From Multifurca ochricompacta (taxonomy: Eukaryota; Basidiomycota; Agaricomycetes; Russulales; Russulaceae): 64,000 nucleotides of DNA. The position numbers and the translations under genes are program-made. The stretch covers positions 1,426,001 to 1,490,000 of the forward strand of contig WTXG01000001.1 in the NCBI GenBank assembly GCA_022496185.1, given 5' to 3'. Under the pieces are notes generated by a model. That model saw nothing but the letters and a program-made list of their open reading frames with translations, was not told where the DNA came from and did not search any database. Positions 11,095 to 26,679 of the stretch are shown in pieces. Positions within the stretch are counted from its first letter, which is position 1, and every line of letters begins with the position of its first letter.

Positions 11095-14084
11095 TCATAA
11101 TAAACAATCCTCTCTCGTCCTTGCAATCATACGAACTTCTTCGCGAGTGAGCTCTGCGCCGTATATCAACTCTGTCACTTTTAGCTCCCAGTCCTCTTGG
11201 CCAAGATCATCAAATGACACTTTGAGAATCTGTGCCCAGTCCTCATCATCCGCACCGAGGATCCGACCGGCCTGAAGGAGTCGTCGCCACGGCACCTCTA
11301 CGCGTTCACCTGCTTCGGGAAGGACCAGCCGGCATGTCTCGACCCATAATTCACCCTCGCGCTGGAGGGCTTTGCGCTCCGCGTCAGTGACCTCACGAGG
11401 CCTACGGTAAAGGATCGCCCGCTGAAAATGTGTGTACTAAGATGCGATCCGACGCGCCGGTAGATCGAGCTTGTGGTAGCACGCGGGACCGTGCGACGCA
11501 ACGCAGAGAGGTGGGATGAGAGCACGGAAAGGGCTGGAAGGAGGGTAGGGGAGATGGAGATGTCCGAGGGGTGTGAGCTGCCGCTCCCCTGACTGTAAAC
11601 ACAAGGTAAGGTAAGGCGCCGCCGCAATGCTTCTGGACACGGAACTGAATAAGGCGCACCTTCCGAAATGGACTTCCACGCAGCTTCCACCTCCGAACAG
11701 ATGTGCTGGACAATCATCTCTTCTGTCCTTGTCACCAGCTTTTCATATTGTTGGACGAGCTCCTCAAATATGGTCCCATCTGGTACGTCTGACGATGAGT
11801 TCTTAAGATTGGGGAGGGAGGGGTGTAACTCTGCCCGAGCTCGAAGAGACGCTTTGAGATTGATTTCGGTCCAAAGCTCTAAAAAGAACTATATGGGCCG
11901 AGTGAACTGCCGTGCTATTGTATTCCATTACACAAAAATAGAGACTTACTAGGTCCTCTCCCCATACTTCCGTCGCAGTTGACATGTACCTGGCGCTAAC
12001 CAGTGCTTTGCACAATCGCATGATACCATCCACTCCGGTCGTTAGCCGACCCCGATTCCAGGTATCGATATTAGGAGCTGTTCCCAAGGCACCAGGCACA
12101 ACACGAACGAAGGAACTCGACAGAGACTCAAACGCATCCAGAGAGGACAAGATGCGACTATGGTACCCTTCGAGTAAAGGTAGCTGGACATCGATCAGGA
12201 AGCGAGTGCGTTGGGTAAAATTGGGAAGTGGTGAATAGCGGTCTGTTACTTGCTCAACGAGAGCTTTCAACTGTCTCGCAGAAACCGTGGGTCGGAGGTC
12301 AATGTTAGAACCCGAACCCACAACATCCTCTGACTCGGCAGCATCGTCAGCAATTGCCCATGCATCCTTAGCACCAAGGATATCATGGTAGCGGTCCAGG
12401 GCAACTGGGGATGCATGTGCGTGAGACGACAATTACACCCATTGGACATGGATACTCACACGATTTCTCGCCTTCAACCCATCTGTTAAACCATTCTCTG
12501 CGGCCGAGAATGACTTCACTGACACCTTGCCACTCGGCGTCATCCGCGTACCGTCCTACGAGGGTACCAGACAAAGAGAATCCATCTTCACGGAGAGATG
12601 CATCAAACGCGAGCGCCTGATATATCGTATGAGCGAGAAGAGGAGGGTGGGATAAAAGCATAGGCATAGTTCTTCTTATGTGACGGGAAAGAGAAGGAAG
12701 AAGATTGGAGGTAAACTCTCGCTGTGAAATGCATTAAATCGTGAGAGAAAACGGTCTTATGAGGATCTTACCCATGCATCAATATCCCTGAACTTTGTCG
12801 GTACGAGCAGGCGCTGAATAACATTGTCAAAAAATGGCCGATGCTCATGAGAGACATTGAGAATGTGTGTGAAGTACCACTCGGCTATACGTAACGCAAT
12901 GAGAATGGACCATCATTTGATCAATCTTGAGAAATGGTACCTTGTCTAGTTTATTTGTTTGTCTAGGACCTTCGAAGTGGTACTTGAACCGTTGAGATAC
13001 AGGCTGCACCAAAGCCTGAATGGGATAAAGTCCGTCTTTGCGAGTACACTCGTCTTCGTTTGTGTGTAATTTCTCACCGCTAGAGAGGTGTACTAAGTAA
13101 GGGGGTCGAGAAAGCTAGAAAAATACCCACATTTCTTGGAAGTCAAGTAGAAGGTGAAATGCGCCCTCGAAAGACTTCTTGGCCTCCAGGCTAACGGTAG
13201 AGTAATCAATTGGCATTGGCCAGTGCAGGGTCTCCGAGGCGGCAAGTAAAAAGCTATGCATCAAAGTCCGGACTGATTGAAGAAAATGAGTACTGAAGGC
13301 CAGAGATACGTACCTTGAGAGAACAGCCTTCATGCTTGACCAAGTCCGCCTTTGTGTCTCTTCCAAGAAGGTTACAAGCCGCAAGGAAATACCGACTTCC
13401 CCTGTAACATCGCTTGCTTGAGAACAACCTTGCTTTACCTGACCCACGAGAGATTGTAACGAGCGGTAATTGGAGACAACGATTGGGGGATTAGGGCTAA
13501 TTTCTGCGACGGCGGCTTCACTGAAAGGCAATGATAAATGACATTCAGACAGACGCAAGAAAAGGTTAACCGCGCACCTAAGTTGCAAGGCTCTTTTAAT
13601 GACTTGGACGTAAGCCTTTATGCTTTCTTGCTCTCGCAAAATCCGGTGCATAGCTTCTACACCTTCTAAAAGAGTCGGAGGACCAGTTGCTTGAGAATTG
13701 TCTGACAGGAGCTGTATGAATAGTGAAGAGAGTTCATCCACCAAAGAATGCCCAAGGAGAGATAGTTCCTGCGCAGAGTGGAGACGAAGGGATGCTAATG
13801 TGGCCATTTCTGTTCTTGATTGCTGAATAGCTGAGTAGGAGGCAGCCAGCTAAACTACGGAATGTCCTCAAGATTTCCCATAGGAGACGGAGGGTGTTAC
13901 GCACTGAAACTCGGAGAGTGTCTCTCTCATGGCGCGTACTCTCGAGTGCGTCAACGAGTGATAAAGTTGATTGAGAAAAATTGTGATTCGCATCCAAATA
14001 ATTTAAAGCATTGATCTGTGATATATGGAGATCCGGTTGAGAGAGAAAAAGTTTGATCTGGTCTTGGTCTGAGATTGTGTTCAT
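11095..14084 (-). CDS. RINT1/Tip20 family vesicle-tethering protein
   Basis: The gene starts at ATG 14084 (MNTISDQDQIKLFL) and ends DCLL plus TGA at 11095-11097, in many exons. The diagnostic segment is at about 12950-13010, reading RFKYHFEGPRQTNKLDKPEW, with YFTHILNVSHEHRPFFD next. Further on are LPMLLSHPPLLAHTIYQALAF-like sequence and the RINT1 block WQGVSEVILGRREWFNRWVEG. RINT1/Tip20 is a subunit of the Dsl1/NRZ complex that tethers Golgi-derived COPI vesicles at the ER. The N-terminal exon has weak coiled-coil character (ALESTRHERDTL). It converges with MCM3, with only 101 bases between the stops, and is divergent from the ABC transporter gene. Confidence 0.85.
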
Positions 14085-14318
14085 CGTCGTCGTTTCGTCT
14101 TCGTTGTTGGGCCTTGAGCCTGAGCCCTTTGTCTTGGTGAGTGACTTGTGTGTGAGTGAGTGACTTGTGTGAGTGACTTGTGTGACTTATGACTTGTGAC
14201 CTGTGACTTGTTGTCATGTGACCAGCTTTTCATTTCACTTTTCACGTGATAAATATCAAAGAAGATATGTTACACTGCAACGCCTGTGCAACTGAATGGC
14301 CAGTTCCAGGAAGAAACG
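14085..14318. promoter_or_regulatory. Divergent promoter of RINT1 and the ABCD transporter
   Basis: These 234 bases lie between two opposed start codons. A degenerate GTGACTTGT tandem repeat covers about 14137-14219. A perfect TCACGTGA palindrome sits at 14242-14249, a binding core for bHLH proteins such as Cbf1. No TATA box is obvious. Confidence 0.55.
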
Positions 14319-17198
<2,880 letters not shown>

Positions 17199-17428
17199 GT
17201 GCCACCATATTGTAACTCGGTAACTTGGATCAAGGTGTAATGTAATTGGGTTGGGAGATTAAACCATACCGTGCTCTTAGTTATACTCATTGATTAGGCT
17301 ATGCTGTCGGTAAAGTTAGACATTTGAAAGGATGCGTTACGGTGTAGCAGAGAAAGGATGGGGGGTAATGCAGCCCAAGAAGACGGGGTATGGTACGGTG
17401 AAGAAAGCGACGCTACTTAGTATAGATG
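17199..17428. other. Convergent 3' spacer
   Basis: 230 bases between the stops of the ABCD transporter and mitochondrial uS8 genes. It must hold both polyadenylation regions. I see no gene in it. Confidence 0.6.
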
Positions 17429-17893
17429 TCAAGATGCACGGCAAATGACCTCTCCGCTGAGGTGCAGTTGCAATGCCTCTCTTGCCTCCAACCATTCGTA
17501 TTCCTTGCTGTTTGTCTGCACGACTGCGATCTCGCTCATGCCCAATGGCTTGACAGTTTTCGCGGAACGACCCGAACAAAGCCGCCTGATTTCACCAATG
17601 TCCATGAAGACGCGTTTGCTCGGCTTGCTGACGAGGTGCATATTTTCAAGAACCGGTCTATCGTTTCTATATTTGAGATCTGCCCATATACGGCGTTGAG
17701 CTTCGCCTGCCTCTAAGAATTTTTCTGGAGAAGGGGCTTCGATAGTGCCGCGTGTGATACTGGTGATGAAGCCAGCACGAAGAAGGATAGTGAGAATTCC
17801 GAGGTTCTGGGTGGTGTGAGGGACAGAAATGCGTGCATGACGCGCACGAAAAGCGTTTTGAAGGCGTGCACAGAGGTCGTATGGGAGAGGCAT
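17429..17893 (-). CDS. MRPS8: Mitochondrial small-subunit ribosomal protein uS8m
   Basis: One uninterrupted frame of 154 codons from ATG 17893 (MPLPYDLCARLQNAFRAR) to a stop at 17429. It matches the uS8 fold: N-terminal LCARLQNAFRARHARISVPH, then NLGILTILLRAGFITSITRG, and the C-terminal SAKTVKPLGMSEIAVVQT block. uS8 binds the central domain of small-subunit rRNA. The length and divergence from bacterial and cytosolic S8/S15a fit the mitochondrial form. It is divergent from the Ups2-like gene, 256 bases away. Confidence 0.88.
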   Translation of the reverse strand: MPLPYDLCARLQNAFRARHARISVPHTTQNLGILTILLRAGFITSITRGTIEAPSPEKFLEAGEAQRRIWADLKYRNDRPVLENMHLVSKPSKRVFMDIGEIRRLCSGRSAKTVKPLGMSEIAVVQTNSKEYEWLEAREALQLHLSGEVICRAS

Positions 17894-18149
17894 TTTTATT
17901 GAGGCTGAAGGTGGGTGGGAGTGAGGGGTTGATACTTAATATCGATGTGTTGACGTCGATGAGCGATGAGCGACGAGCTCAACGGCTCACCGCCTCGCTT
18001 TATATTATTAGCTAATCAACGACCCCCCAAGGCGCTCCGCTTCCCCCGAATCGAACGAATCAATCATTCTCACCTTTCATCCTCACCCTCATCCCCGCCC
18101 TCACCCTCACCCCTACCTCCTCCGTCAGAAGGATCACCACCTTTGCCCC
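17894..18149. promoter_or_regulatory. Divergent promoter of uS8m and the Ups2-like gene
   Basis: 256 bases between two mitochondrial-protein genes read in opposite directions. The Ups2-like side is strongly pyrimidine-rich (CACCCTCAC-type repeats, about 18070-18125). Shared expression of two mitochondrial genes is plausible but inferred. Confidence 0.5.
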
Positions 18150-18849
18150 ATGCACTATTTCTCCCAATCGTTTGACTATGAGTGAGTTGCTTAATTGTAT
18201 GACGTTGATTCATATATTCACCCTTCTTTGCTTTGCTTTTGTTATCTCCCACCCTCCCCACTTTCCCAAATCTCAGTCACTCGTGGGCGCACGTTATAAT
18301 TGGGATGTGGCACAAATATCCCAATCCACATTGTTCACATGTTGTGACCGTGGATGTTATCGACCGCTCTGTAGATCCCTCTACTGGTATTATTCGAACA
18401 GAGCGGGTGCTTGGTTGCAAGCAAAGGACTCCTGCATGGATCGTCAAGGTACATTTTCCGCCATTGCATCCCTGTAATTCTTCCTTAACAAAGGAAATCG
18501 GTAGCTCTTTGGCGGTTCAGAGGATGCGTTCGTTCGTGAGATTTCGTTCGTGGATCCATCAACTCAAACTACCACCATCTCTTCTGTCAACCTCTCACTT
18601 TCCCAGTTCGCAACATGTCACGAAAAAATCCTTTATTCCCCGGCTCCTGGTGGGCGTACTGCGTTTCACCAAACAGCGGAAATTCAGACCCAGATGGTGA
18701 TGTGGCGGACTGCGGCAGACAAATTAGAAAATTGGCTCGCGATGCGCTTTGAGCAGAACGCCCAGCTGGGTAAAGTTGGCTTCACGGACGTACTACGACA
18801 ATTGTGGGAGGACGCAAAAGACAAGAGCCCGGCTGGCACACCAGCATAG
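18150..18849 (+). CDS. PRELI/MSF1-domain phospholipid transfer protein, Ups2-like
   Basis: Exon 1 (18150 to about 18180) encodes MHYFSQSFDYD. An intron joins it to HSWAHVIIGMWHKYPNPHCS, HVVTVDVIDR and TERVLGCKQRTPAWIVK, and a second intron leads to LFGGSEDAFVREISFVDP and KVGFTDVLRQLWEDAK. The stop is TAG 18847-18849. The whole protein is a PRELI/MSF1 domain of about 190 residues. Ups2/SLMO-type proteins pair with Mdm35 in the mitochondrial intermembrane space and carry phosphatidylserine between membranes. The TERL-like start of strand 4 and the CNLT-like segment (SVNLSLSQFATCHEKILYS) fit the Ups2 branch better than Ups1. Confidence 0.87.
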
Positions 18850-19391
18850 ACGGTCTAGTGTTGTCCAACAAGACAAGGCAATTCTCCGACTGAGATAGAC
18901 GTACTTTATACGTTTCTTTAAAAGCGTCGTCCTTGCTCGGCGCCCATACCATGACATTTCATGACATCCCTTTTCGTAAAACCCTCCTCCGCATCGTCAT
19001 GACTTGATTTACTTAGATATCGCACTTGACTGGATAGTCTGGGGCACGGCCTACGCGGTAGATCGAGAGGAAGGAAGAATTTATTATTCTTAATAGTACT
19101 ACATATTTTCATGGTCACGGTGACGTAATGCATTAAGCCAACCCAATAAACACTCATTCTCCTCTCGCTCTCGCAATTCGAGCAGGAGCAGAGCAGAGCA
19201 GAGCAGCCTGTGTCTGATAACGCCGAAACATTGCCAACAACTTGCGACTGGGATTAGGCCATTGCCATTCACCGCCTTATTTCCCCTGCGTCTTTACAAA
19301 CTTGAACCTGGGAGCGCCGCTCAGAAGGAAAGACGTCCGGAAGAATTTCCCTCCAATTATCGGAGACCGAGCTTGATAGTAGATCATTACA
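18850..19391. other. Spacer and promoter between the Ups2-like and TFIIIC genes
   Basis: 542 bases hold the 3' end of the Ups2-like gene and the promoter of the TFIIIC gene. A GAGCA short tandem repeat lies at about 19180-19206. No gene is seen. Confidence 0.55.
19180..19206. repeat. GAGCA pentanucleotide repeat
   Basis: Five near-perfect GAGCA units, about 190 bases upstream of the TFIIIC start codon. Confidence 0.75.
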
Positions 19392-22300
19392 ATGGATGAA
19401 CTGGTGCACCACTGCCTTCGCGAACTGGCCTTTGACGGGGATTTCGGTAAGTGGGTGGAGGGGAAGAGGGGAAGAGGGGAGGGCGGCGGTTCGAACCTGG
19501 CTTTGACACGGCTAGGTGGGCGTCTTTAACTGGGGCTAATTTTTGGGCCGCTCCTTTCACAGGGTGCCATCCTTCGCGACTCCGTGATTTTGTCGCAAGC
19601 TATCACTTAGATTCTCAGCAAGTCGTTGACGATGCATATTTTGCTTTCGTTGGTCACTGGTCGTTTGCCAACCCACGTACGCGTGGGGACTGTGCCAGAT
19701 GGAGCTACGACTGAAGTGTTTATCGCACCTCAGCAAGGCCAGAAGAGAAAACCAAAGGAGAAAGTCGATGATATGCTATCGGTGACTTCGTTAACACTAC
19801 TTCCCGATGCAAAATTCAGTACTCTCGATGATCTACAATTGCAATATGGGGATGCCTTGAGGGTAGCCGTCGACGCGGAAACATCATTCGCTGCAATCAC
19901 TGGCTCTCATATTCGTGTAAGTCTTCATTGACTTCCGCTGGCACCACCTGTTTATCCTGCACACGCATAGCCACCGAAGCTCACCCCAATGGTTTACACG
20001 GCGCTGCAGTTCATCACTCGAGGGCGCGAACACGGAATCAGCACTGTTGACCTTGGCCAGAAAACAGGTTACGATCAAAAGACTTGCTTTTATCTCATAA
20101 AACAGCTATTGGACCTTGAGCTTGTTGTCAAACTCCGCCGCGGCGGTGTGAGCACCAATTTCTCTATCCATAAATACTTCTTTGAACGTAGTCCACTCTG
20201 GCGGCAAATTCAAGACGAAGGTGCAAATATATACAGTGATCCTCAAGTCAATGAAGGTGGTCTTGACAACAAGGAGACCATCTCAACCCAGGATAGCTTC
20301 CAACCCCCTGTACGATTTGATCCCATCGATGCAAGGCACTTGTCCAGTCTGTCTCTTATTCAATCCAGAATTGTCAAGCTCCTGAAACACTCGAGGTCTC
20401 ATATCCACCCTTCTCAAAATCTACTTGTCACAATAGTAAGTAAAAGCGCTTTGAACCGTATTTACTATCGATTCTATACCCTATTCAGGGATTCTTGAAC
20501 CCTACCAAAACAGACCGCCGCTTTTTTCAAAGTCGCCTTCGTGAGCTTATCGAAAACCGCGTCGTGGAAAGAGTGATGGTACCTAGTACGGCTAGAAGTG
20601 GACCTAGTTCAACTCCATGCATCCGGTTGATTCCCGAAGGCAACAACGTTGTAAAAGAGCCGAATGGATACCCAAAAATTGCCGCACGAGATCCTTCAAT
20701 GCATGAAACGCCAAGCTCGTACGCTATGCTGAACGCTGTGGCTCAAACAGAGACCTTTATATATGATCAACCTAAGACAATAAAGTTGAACATCACACTT
20801 CACAAACAAATGGTCGACCTACTGGGGAATGCTGGTACGAAAGGCATGACTTTGAATGTAAGTATATGCCAGTCTGCGTGTCTCAGCCCAACGGTCACAC
20901 TCACATAGGAAATCTCTGGAGCACTTGCGAATTTCGACCGCCGTACGGTTGAACTACTCTTGACCAAATTGGAGAAGGTCCCTCCTCCATCGCATCTAGG
21001 TGACCTGAGAATTGTCCAGCTGATGGAAACTCATGGCCGTGAACGACGTTGGCGCTACTTTACGGTTGCATCTTATCGGGAAATCATTGCTAATGAGAAA
21101 TTGGACGATCAAGATGGTCCCTATTCCTCAGTGGACTTCTCAGGTGTTGGCGATTTTGCGCCTTTCTCAGCAGATGATTTTTACGGTGATGTTGCCGGAC
21201 TTAATCATCTTATGGACTATGCATTCAGCAAATCGGGAAAAGTCGAAGACGGTGGTGAAGAGGTAGCGCGTAGATGGGCCGGGACACCTACAACTGTAGC
21301 TTGGGAACGCACGAACCGTGGAAAGAAGCGCGGGCGGGAGGAAGCTGGGCTGGACACTGATGGTGGGGGGAGTGTCAAGCACGTACCAAAAAAACGTGGA
21401 AGACCTCGCAAACATCCTTTCGAAAGCCAACATGATGGCCCCAATGCAGCCAAGCAGGCAGCCAGACGACCACATAGAAGGGGCCGTGACCAGGAGGACC
21501 CCGGAGAAGGCGCAGAGGCTTCCGTGCCAGGAGGCACCAGTAAAGGGCCCGAAAGTGCTCCGAGTGACTATCATTCACCTTCATCCGAGGTACCGAAGAA
21601 GCGCAGGCATCCTCCAGACGATGGTCACAGTAGCACGTCTAATCTCGAGTGGCTTCTGGCGCCACGAAGGCGAGGCAGGTCTAGCAAGCGGCTTCCGTCA
21701 CCTTCATCCACTCGTGAAACAACGGAACCCTCTCATTCCCGGAATGGTGTCCATCCTACCGATGATCATGTAGCTTTTCGCCCCGTGCCTGGGCCATTGT
21801 CACCATCCAACGGTGATGTGAGCAAAGCAAAGGTACAACTCACTGCTGAACAATGCGATATTGCTTCGCAACACCCCAACCATGCTCAACAATCGGCTCC
21901 GTCAGAGCTCATCTTCTCATGGCCAACGAACTATCATTCACCAGATGATCTCGGCGCTCCCACAGAAATCACTGATCGCAACCAACTTAAGCCATCCCAA
22001 TCTCCAACCCGTAACCTTGAGCCAAACCGAACTGACATAGAACCATTTAAAGACCCAGATACCGAAAGTCATTCAGCAGTCTGGATGAGCTCATCGTCTG
22101 ATTTTCCTGGCTTTATCGATCATCCTCACTTCAACAACGCTTCGTCACACCTGCACGATGGTTGTGAAATCATCGAGGGCCAAAGATCCAATGCGGTTCC
22201 AAGGCTGGAAATCCAGGCTGACATGTCTGCAAGAATGCGAATAGCTTCTGAATCACCGTTGGTTCCGCAGAAGCGGAAAGAAAAGGCTGTGATACCACAC

Positions 22301-25300
22301 TCGAGAAGCAATGTATCACTCCTCCGCCGGGAGAATGAGTTTCTAAGAATATTGGAAGAATCCGGCGGAATTGTGAATCCAAATTCTAAAGAGTTTTTGG
22401 ACGCGCATCTGGCCCTTTTGGATAGTTTGGCCCTGGCTAGAGAACCGACTAGTGGTCTGCCTGGTGTCAAGATTGACAAGCGTACCATCGAGAACACGTT
22501 CAAAAGTCTGGAAATCAGAGGCAGAGTCAAGGTCATGAAGACCGTTATCCCTACGTTGACGGGGGCTCAGCGCCCCACTCGTGTCATCTATTCCCCGGCT
22601 GTAGATCAATCCCGATTAGACACATTCCTCGCTGAACTAGGCAATGGACCGCAAGGGACGCCCTACTCTGTTAACAACCCCTCAGTAGCTGGTGGTCCTC
22701 TTGAAGATCTGAAGGCGAGGAGACCGGCCCAGCCTCTTAGACTGCTGCAATCAGAGCGGAGGGTTGACAATATCGGGCATTGGTCTAAAAACAGTGGCAG
22801 GGCAGACCAACTCTTTGAATCTGACGACCAGACGATCCATGATATTCTTTTAACTGAAAGGACAACTCTGGCACAACTGTACGGGTTTATTCCTGGCAAG
22901 ATGATGAGGGCGCGAGATCTCCACTTTGCTACTCTGGATGCATTTCATTCACACTGTGACTCCCGGACTCCTAGCTTGTCAGCAGAACGCATCGTCAACT
23001 TCTCACAGTATTTTCGAGAATTACCAGTCGGGTTGTATTGCTCACTCGTGTCTACCCTCGTTCAGAGCGATGAGCTTTCCCAATTCCTGTCCACCGAAGA
23101 GGGGCGACGAGTTCCCGTCAAGGACTTGCCACAATCCCTGCAGACTCTGCTTCAGATCGGGCGCGCACGTTCCCGGGAACGCCTGCTCGAGCTCTTCGAA
23201 ATCCTCCATAAACTGAATCTTGTCTTGCCCCTACAGCCCTCCGCTGCATCAAGCCCTCTGATACGGTGGGAGTCGAACGGAGATGATCCCTCGTCTTTCG
23301 ACGCCTTCACGGGCGAAGTGTCATCTATGAACTACCGATCTGCACCAAATTATTGGCTTTTCTGCCGTCAAGCGACCCTGTATCTCTGGGCGTTATCGGC
23401 TGAATCTCCACCTTTCTGGAAAACAGTCTCTGTGTGCACTCGCCTCGACGCCTTAAATTTCTGGAACGAATTACAACCTGCCTGCGAGAGCAAAACATTT
23501 GGCCAAAGCGTGATCCAAGGGGACCACTCTCAGACTATCACTCCGGATCCTACCTTTGCACGCTTCATTGGCCGTGATACTTCTTGGAGTAGGGCGTACG
23601 AGCTATCGTGGCACCAGCGTCAGTATCTGAAACGATTTATCTCCCGCCGGATTCAAGATGAGGAAGGTGGTTCTGTCTTGGAAAAGGTCTCATGGATTAT
23701 AAGCGCACCGTTTTCCGTCGTGAAAGATTTCCTTCAAAAAGAGCGTGCATCACAGCTGCGAGAGCTTGGCAAGGCCAGATCGCGCACGCCTGGAATGGTT
23801 GAGCGCGAGGGGTATGCCAAAAAGATGGCACAGGAAAGAGAACTGATTGCGAGGAAAGTTGCAGACGCCAAGGCACGGAAAGAGGAGGCGTGGTTGGCTA
23901 TACTACATGCCGTCCACCATGGTGCAATAGAAGGTGTAGCGGCGACAAGAGTTGCACGAGTCCGTAAGCGATATTTGCAGTCTGGCGTGGCCAACGACAG
24001 AAGTAGATGGGAAGGCGAAGTGCGCGACGCTATCCAGGGGTTCCAAAGTGCTACGAAGGCTGTCCTGCTTTCTGCACAGCGTCTAGCCCTGGCTCGACCC
24101 CCGCGGAGCCATGCATCTGCTGTTCAACAGCTAGGAGCCCCAGCGACTCCTCCCCGCCCTGCGGGACTTCCCCCAACGGTAGCGATTCCACTGGGAAAGT
24201 CCATTGAGCAGCTCATAGTGGAGCAGGGGCCCGCTCGCGACGACGCGAGAAAGAAGACACAGAAACAGAAGAAAGGCAAGGATGGTACGAACCCCATTTC
24301 TCTAAGTATGAAAGTATGTTTATCTCTGCCCTCTTTGCTTTTACAGCAAATTTAGAAGACCCAAGTGGTGAAGATGGAGGAGACCAATCATATCGGAGAA
24401 GCCGTTCCTATGGAACAAGGACTATGATGAATTAGCTCAGGACGCCAGCGCCATTCTAAGAGCACGCTCTCGGGAGACTGGTGGACGCATGGACTGGTTT
24501 GCGTTGCGCCAGATCTTTCCAGCTGTTCCAAGAAATTCTGTGCGCCAACGCATCGCGAGTCTAAAAGAAATACCAAGCAATGAAATCTATATGAGGCGTC
24601 TTGAAGACCAGTGGTATCGTCTTTGGAAACAATATCGAGGCACAGAGTATCTTCCGGACATCAACCCCCGAAGTCAGACGGATTTTGATCTTATCAATCA
24701 TTTGGAATTTTTTCGAAATTTCGTTGATAAAAATGCGTTGTGCGTTACGTTCTGCATCAATTGAATGTTTCGTAGGAAGGCTAACAGAGACCTCGAGGCG
24801 GGTCGGTTTCCATGAAGCGTTAACGACTTTCGTGCTCCCAGAGACAGTCTTTCAACTACACTCATCTTGGGACGTGTTGGCCAACCCGGACATCAGCCCG
24901 ACTTGGGAGTTTTTATGGGATTCGAGGGTTGACGAAAGCCGCGAGAAAGGGCTTCTGCAAATGGCATTCACTACCAACCTTGACGACACTCCCACAACCG
25001 ATGACGACTCAACCAACAGTCAAGAAGTCCAGGTGGCCGAGGCGGCACTGAAGGTTCGTGTATTTCAGTCTCACAACGGCGCGTGTTACTGACATGACAG
25101 AAGATGGTGTTTGGGACGCCAAACGAGGATTATAACACTTCGAGAGCCGCAGCCTTGCTGCACTCTATTGGAGAGCAACCGATCTCCAGGGCGAAGGACA
25201 ACCTCCTTAGCCGCGGTGTTCTATCGAAACTTATTAGGGACCCCCAGAAATCCAAACCAGGCCGGACTCTAAAAATCTCCGAAATGTAACTCTTTCTGAA

Positions 25301-26679
25301 CTTAGTCTCAGGATGTTGCGATAACTGACTGTTCATTAAGCAACCAAAACGCGCTCGGTGGTTCTATACCACAAGATGTGTTTCAAGATGCGACAATGCT
25401 GGATACTTTGTGCAAGCAGCAGGAAGCTTACAGGGAATGGCCATTGCTAGCGTCTGACGGCGATCTTGCAATGCTAGCGCAAGTAACATCAGAAGGTCTT
25501 GTAAGCGTCACTTGATTGAAAGAGAGGGGTTATGATTGATCGATCAATGATATGAAATCTCAGGTGGACTTCAAAGTTGACATTACTGGGGCGAAGGCTT
25601 CCCGCATCGATATTGATTGGAACAGCAAAAAGGCCGGTCAGTACAAATTTTGCTTCCTGTGAGGTTGTCCAATGGGAAAAACTTACACACGCCTATGTCT
25701 CAGATGACGATCACATAGAAACCACGATTTATACATGTTTCACGAGCACACCGGACGCTGAGGAGGCTCCCGCGAGCCGGGCGTGCTCCCCCTTAATTGA
25801 GAAAGAAGACAGGGAGGGGCACGGTAAAACTGCTGACGGCACAGTGGCCTGCTGTCGGAAGTATTCCGATGGCCTAGTAAACTGTGAATCATGTCTGGAT
25901 ACCGCGCTCAGAGCATGGGCAGCTGAATCCGATGCGAAGGAGCAAGAAATCCTCCGCCGGGTTCTAGATATTCTTGAAGGGGCAGGGCCCGCCGGCCTCA
26001 ACATAGGCGCTCTCATCGTAAGGACTTCTCCACGTCTACCGATTCATGGCGATTGGCTGAATCTGTTGCCAACGCGAACAGGCGAAGGCCACGGAACAAG
26101 GCGAATCTGAAAGCGTTTTATCTGTAATAGAATCACTGCTGGATGACTCTATACCTCTCATTGTTCTTGTGGGCCATTCCCGGACGCTCATTGTGCGCTC
26201 GCGGTGGTCAGATGCTTGGACGGTCACAGCCTGTGGAGAACCTCGAATAAATGTGCTCCCGCGTCGATGGTTAGACCTGACGGGGGGCAAAGTGCAAGAA
26301 TCATGGCGCGCCGCATTGCGTGCTGTAATCGGGACTATTGTATTTAGACCGGGCATTCCTCAAGTAAGTGACAACGCTGACACTTTTCGCAAGGCGGAGG
26401 CTGATATTTCGAGAATTTCTGCAGGCCGAGATAGTGTGGCGATTAAGGTCTGTGTATGACCGAGCTGAGGTAATTGATGTGTTGCAACAACTTTACGAAT
26501 GCGGATTTGTGCAACAAAGGCTGGGAGGAAACGATCAACGACATCAACAACAATATCAACATCATCAACGTCAACGTCAACGTCAACGGATGGTCTATGA
26601 CTTGGTGGTGGGAAAAGAAGAAGAAATGGAAATTTTTTGGTTTTTAGGGGATCGAAGGTGGTATCAAGTTATTATGTAA
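19392..26679 (+). CDS. TFC3: TFIIIC B-block-binding subunit (Tfc3/tau138-like)
   Basis: A 7.3-kb gene, from ATG 19392 (MDELVHHCLRELAFDGDFG) to a stop at 26677-26679. The N-terminal winged-helix B-block domain is visible as YTALQFITRGREHGISTVDL, TGYDQKTCFYLIKQLLDLEL and VVKLRRGGVSTNF. A second winged helix follows around 20810-20960 (LLGNAGTKGMTLN, FDRRTVELLLTKLEK). A long linker holds an AT-hook (KKRGRPRKHPF). The large exon 20960-24355 encodes the central region; shorter C-terminal exons include RMDWFALRQIFPAVPRNSVRQ-like sequence and DVLQQLYECGFVQQR. TFIIIC recognises tRNA gene B boxes and recruits TFIIIB for RNA polymerase III. Two single bases seem missing at about 19650 and 19675, inside the conserved block leading to RVGTVPDGATTEVFIAPQ. 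Confidence 0.88.
26535..26588. repeat. CAACGT/CAACAT hexamer repeat in TFIIIC coding sequence
   Basis: A coding microsatellite of CAACAT, CAATAT and CAACGT units near the 3' end of the TFIIIC gene. It is translated as a Gln/His/Arg-rich stretch (QQYQHHQRQRQRQR) about 30 residues before the stop. Confidence 0.85.

Noticed and set aside
19481..19505. A tRNA gene around GGTTCGAACC
   Set aside because: No acceptor stem, D-arm or A box can be paired around it; it lies in an intron. Kept only as a B-box-like motif.
21167..21584. Minus-strand open frames within the TFIIIC exon
   Set aside because: Antisense shadows of a 1131-codon conserved coding exon.
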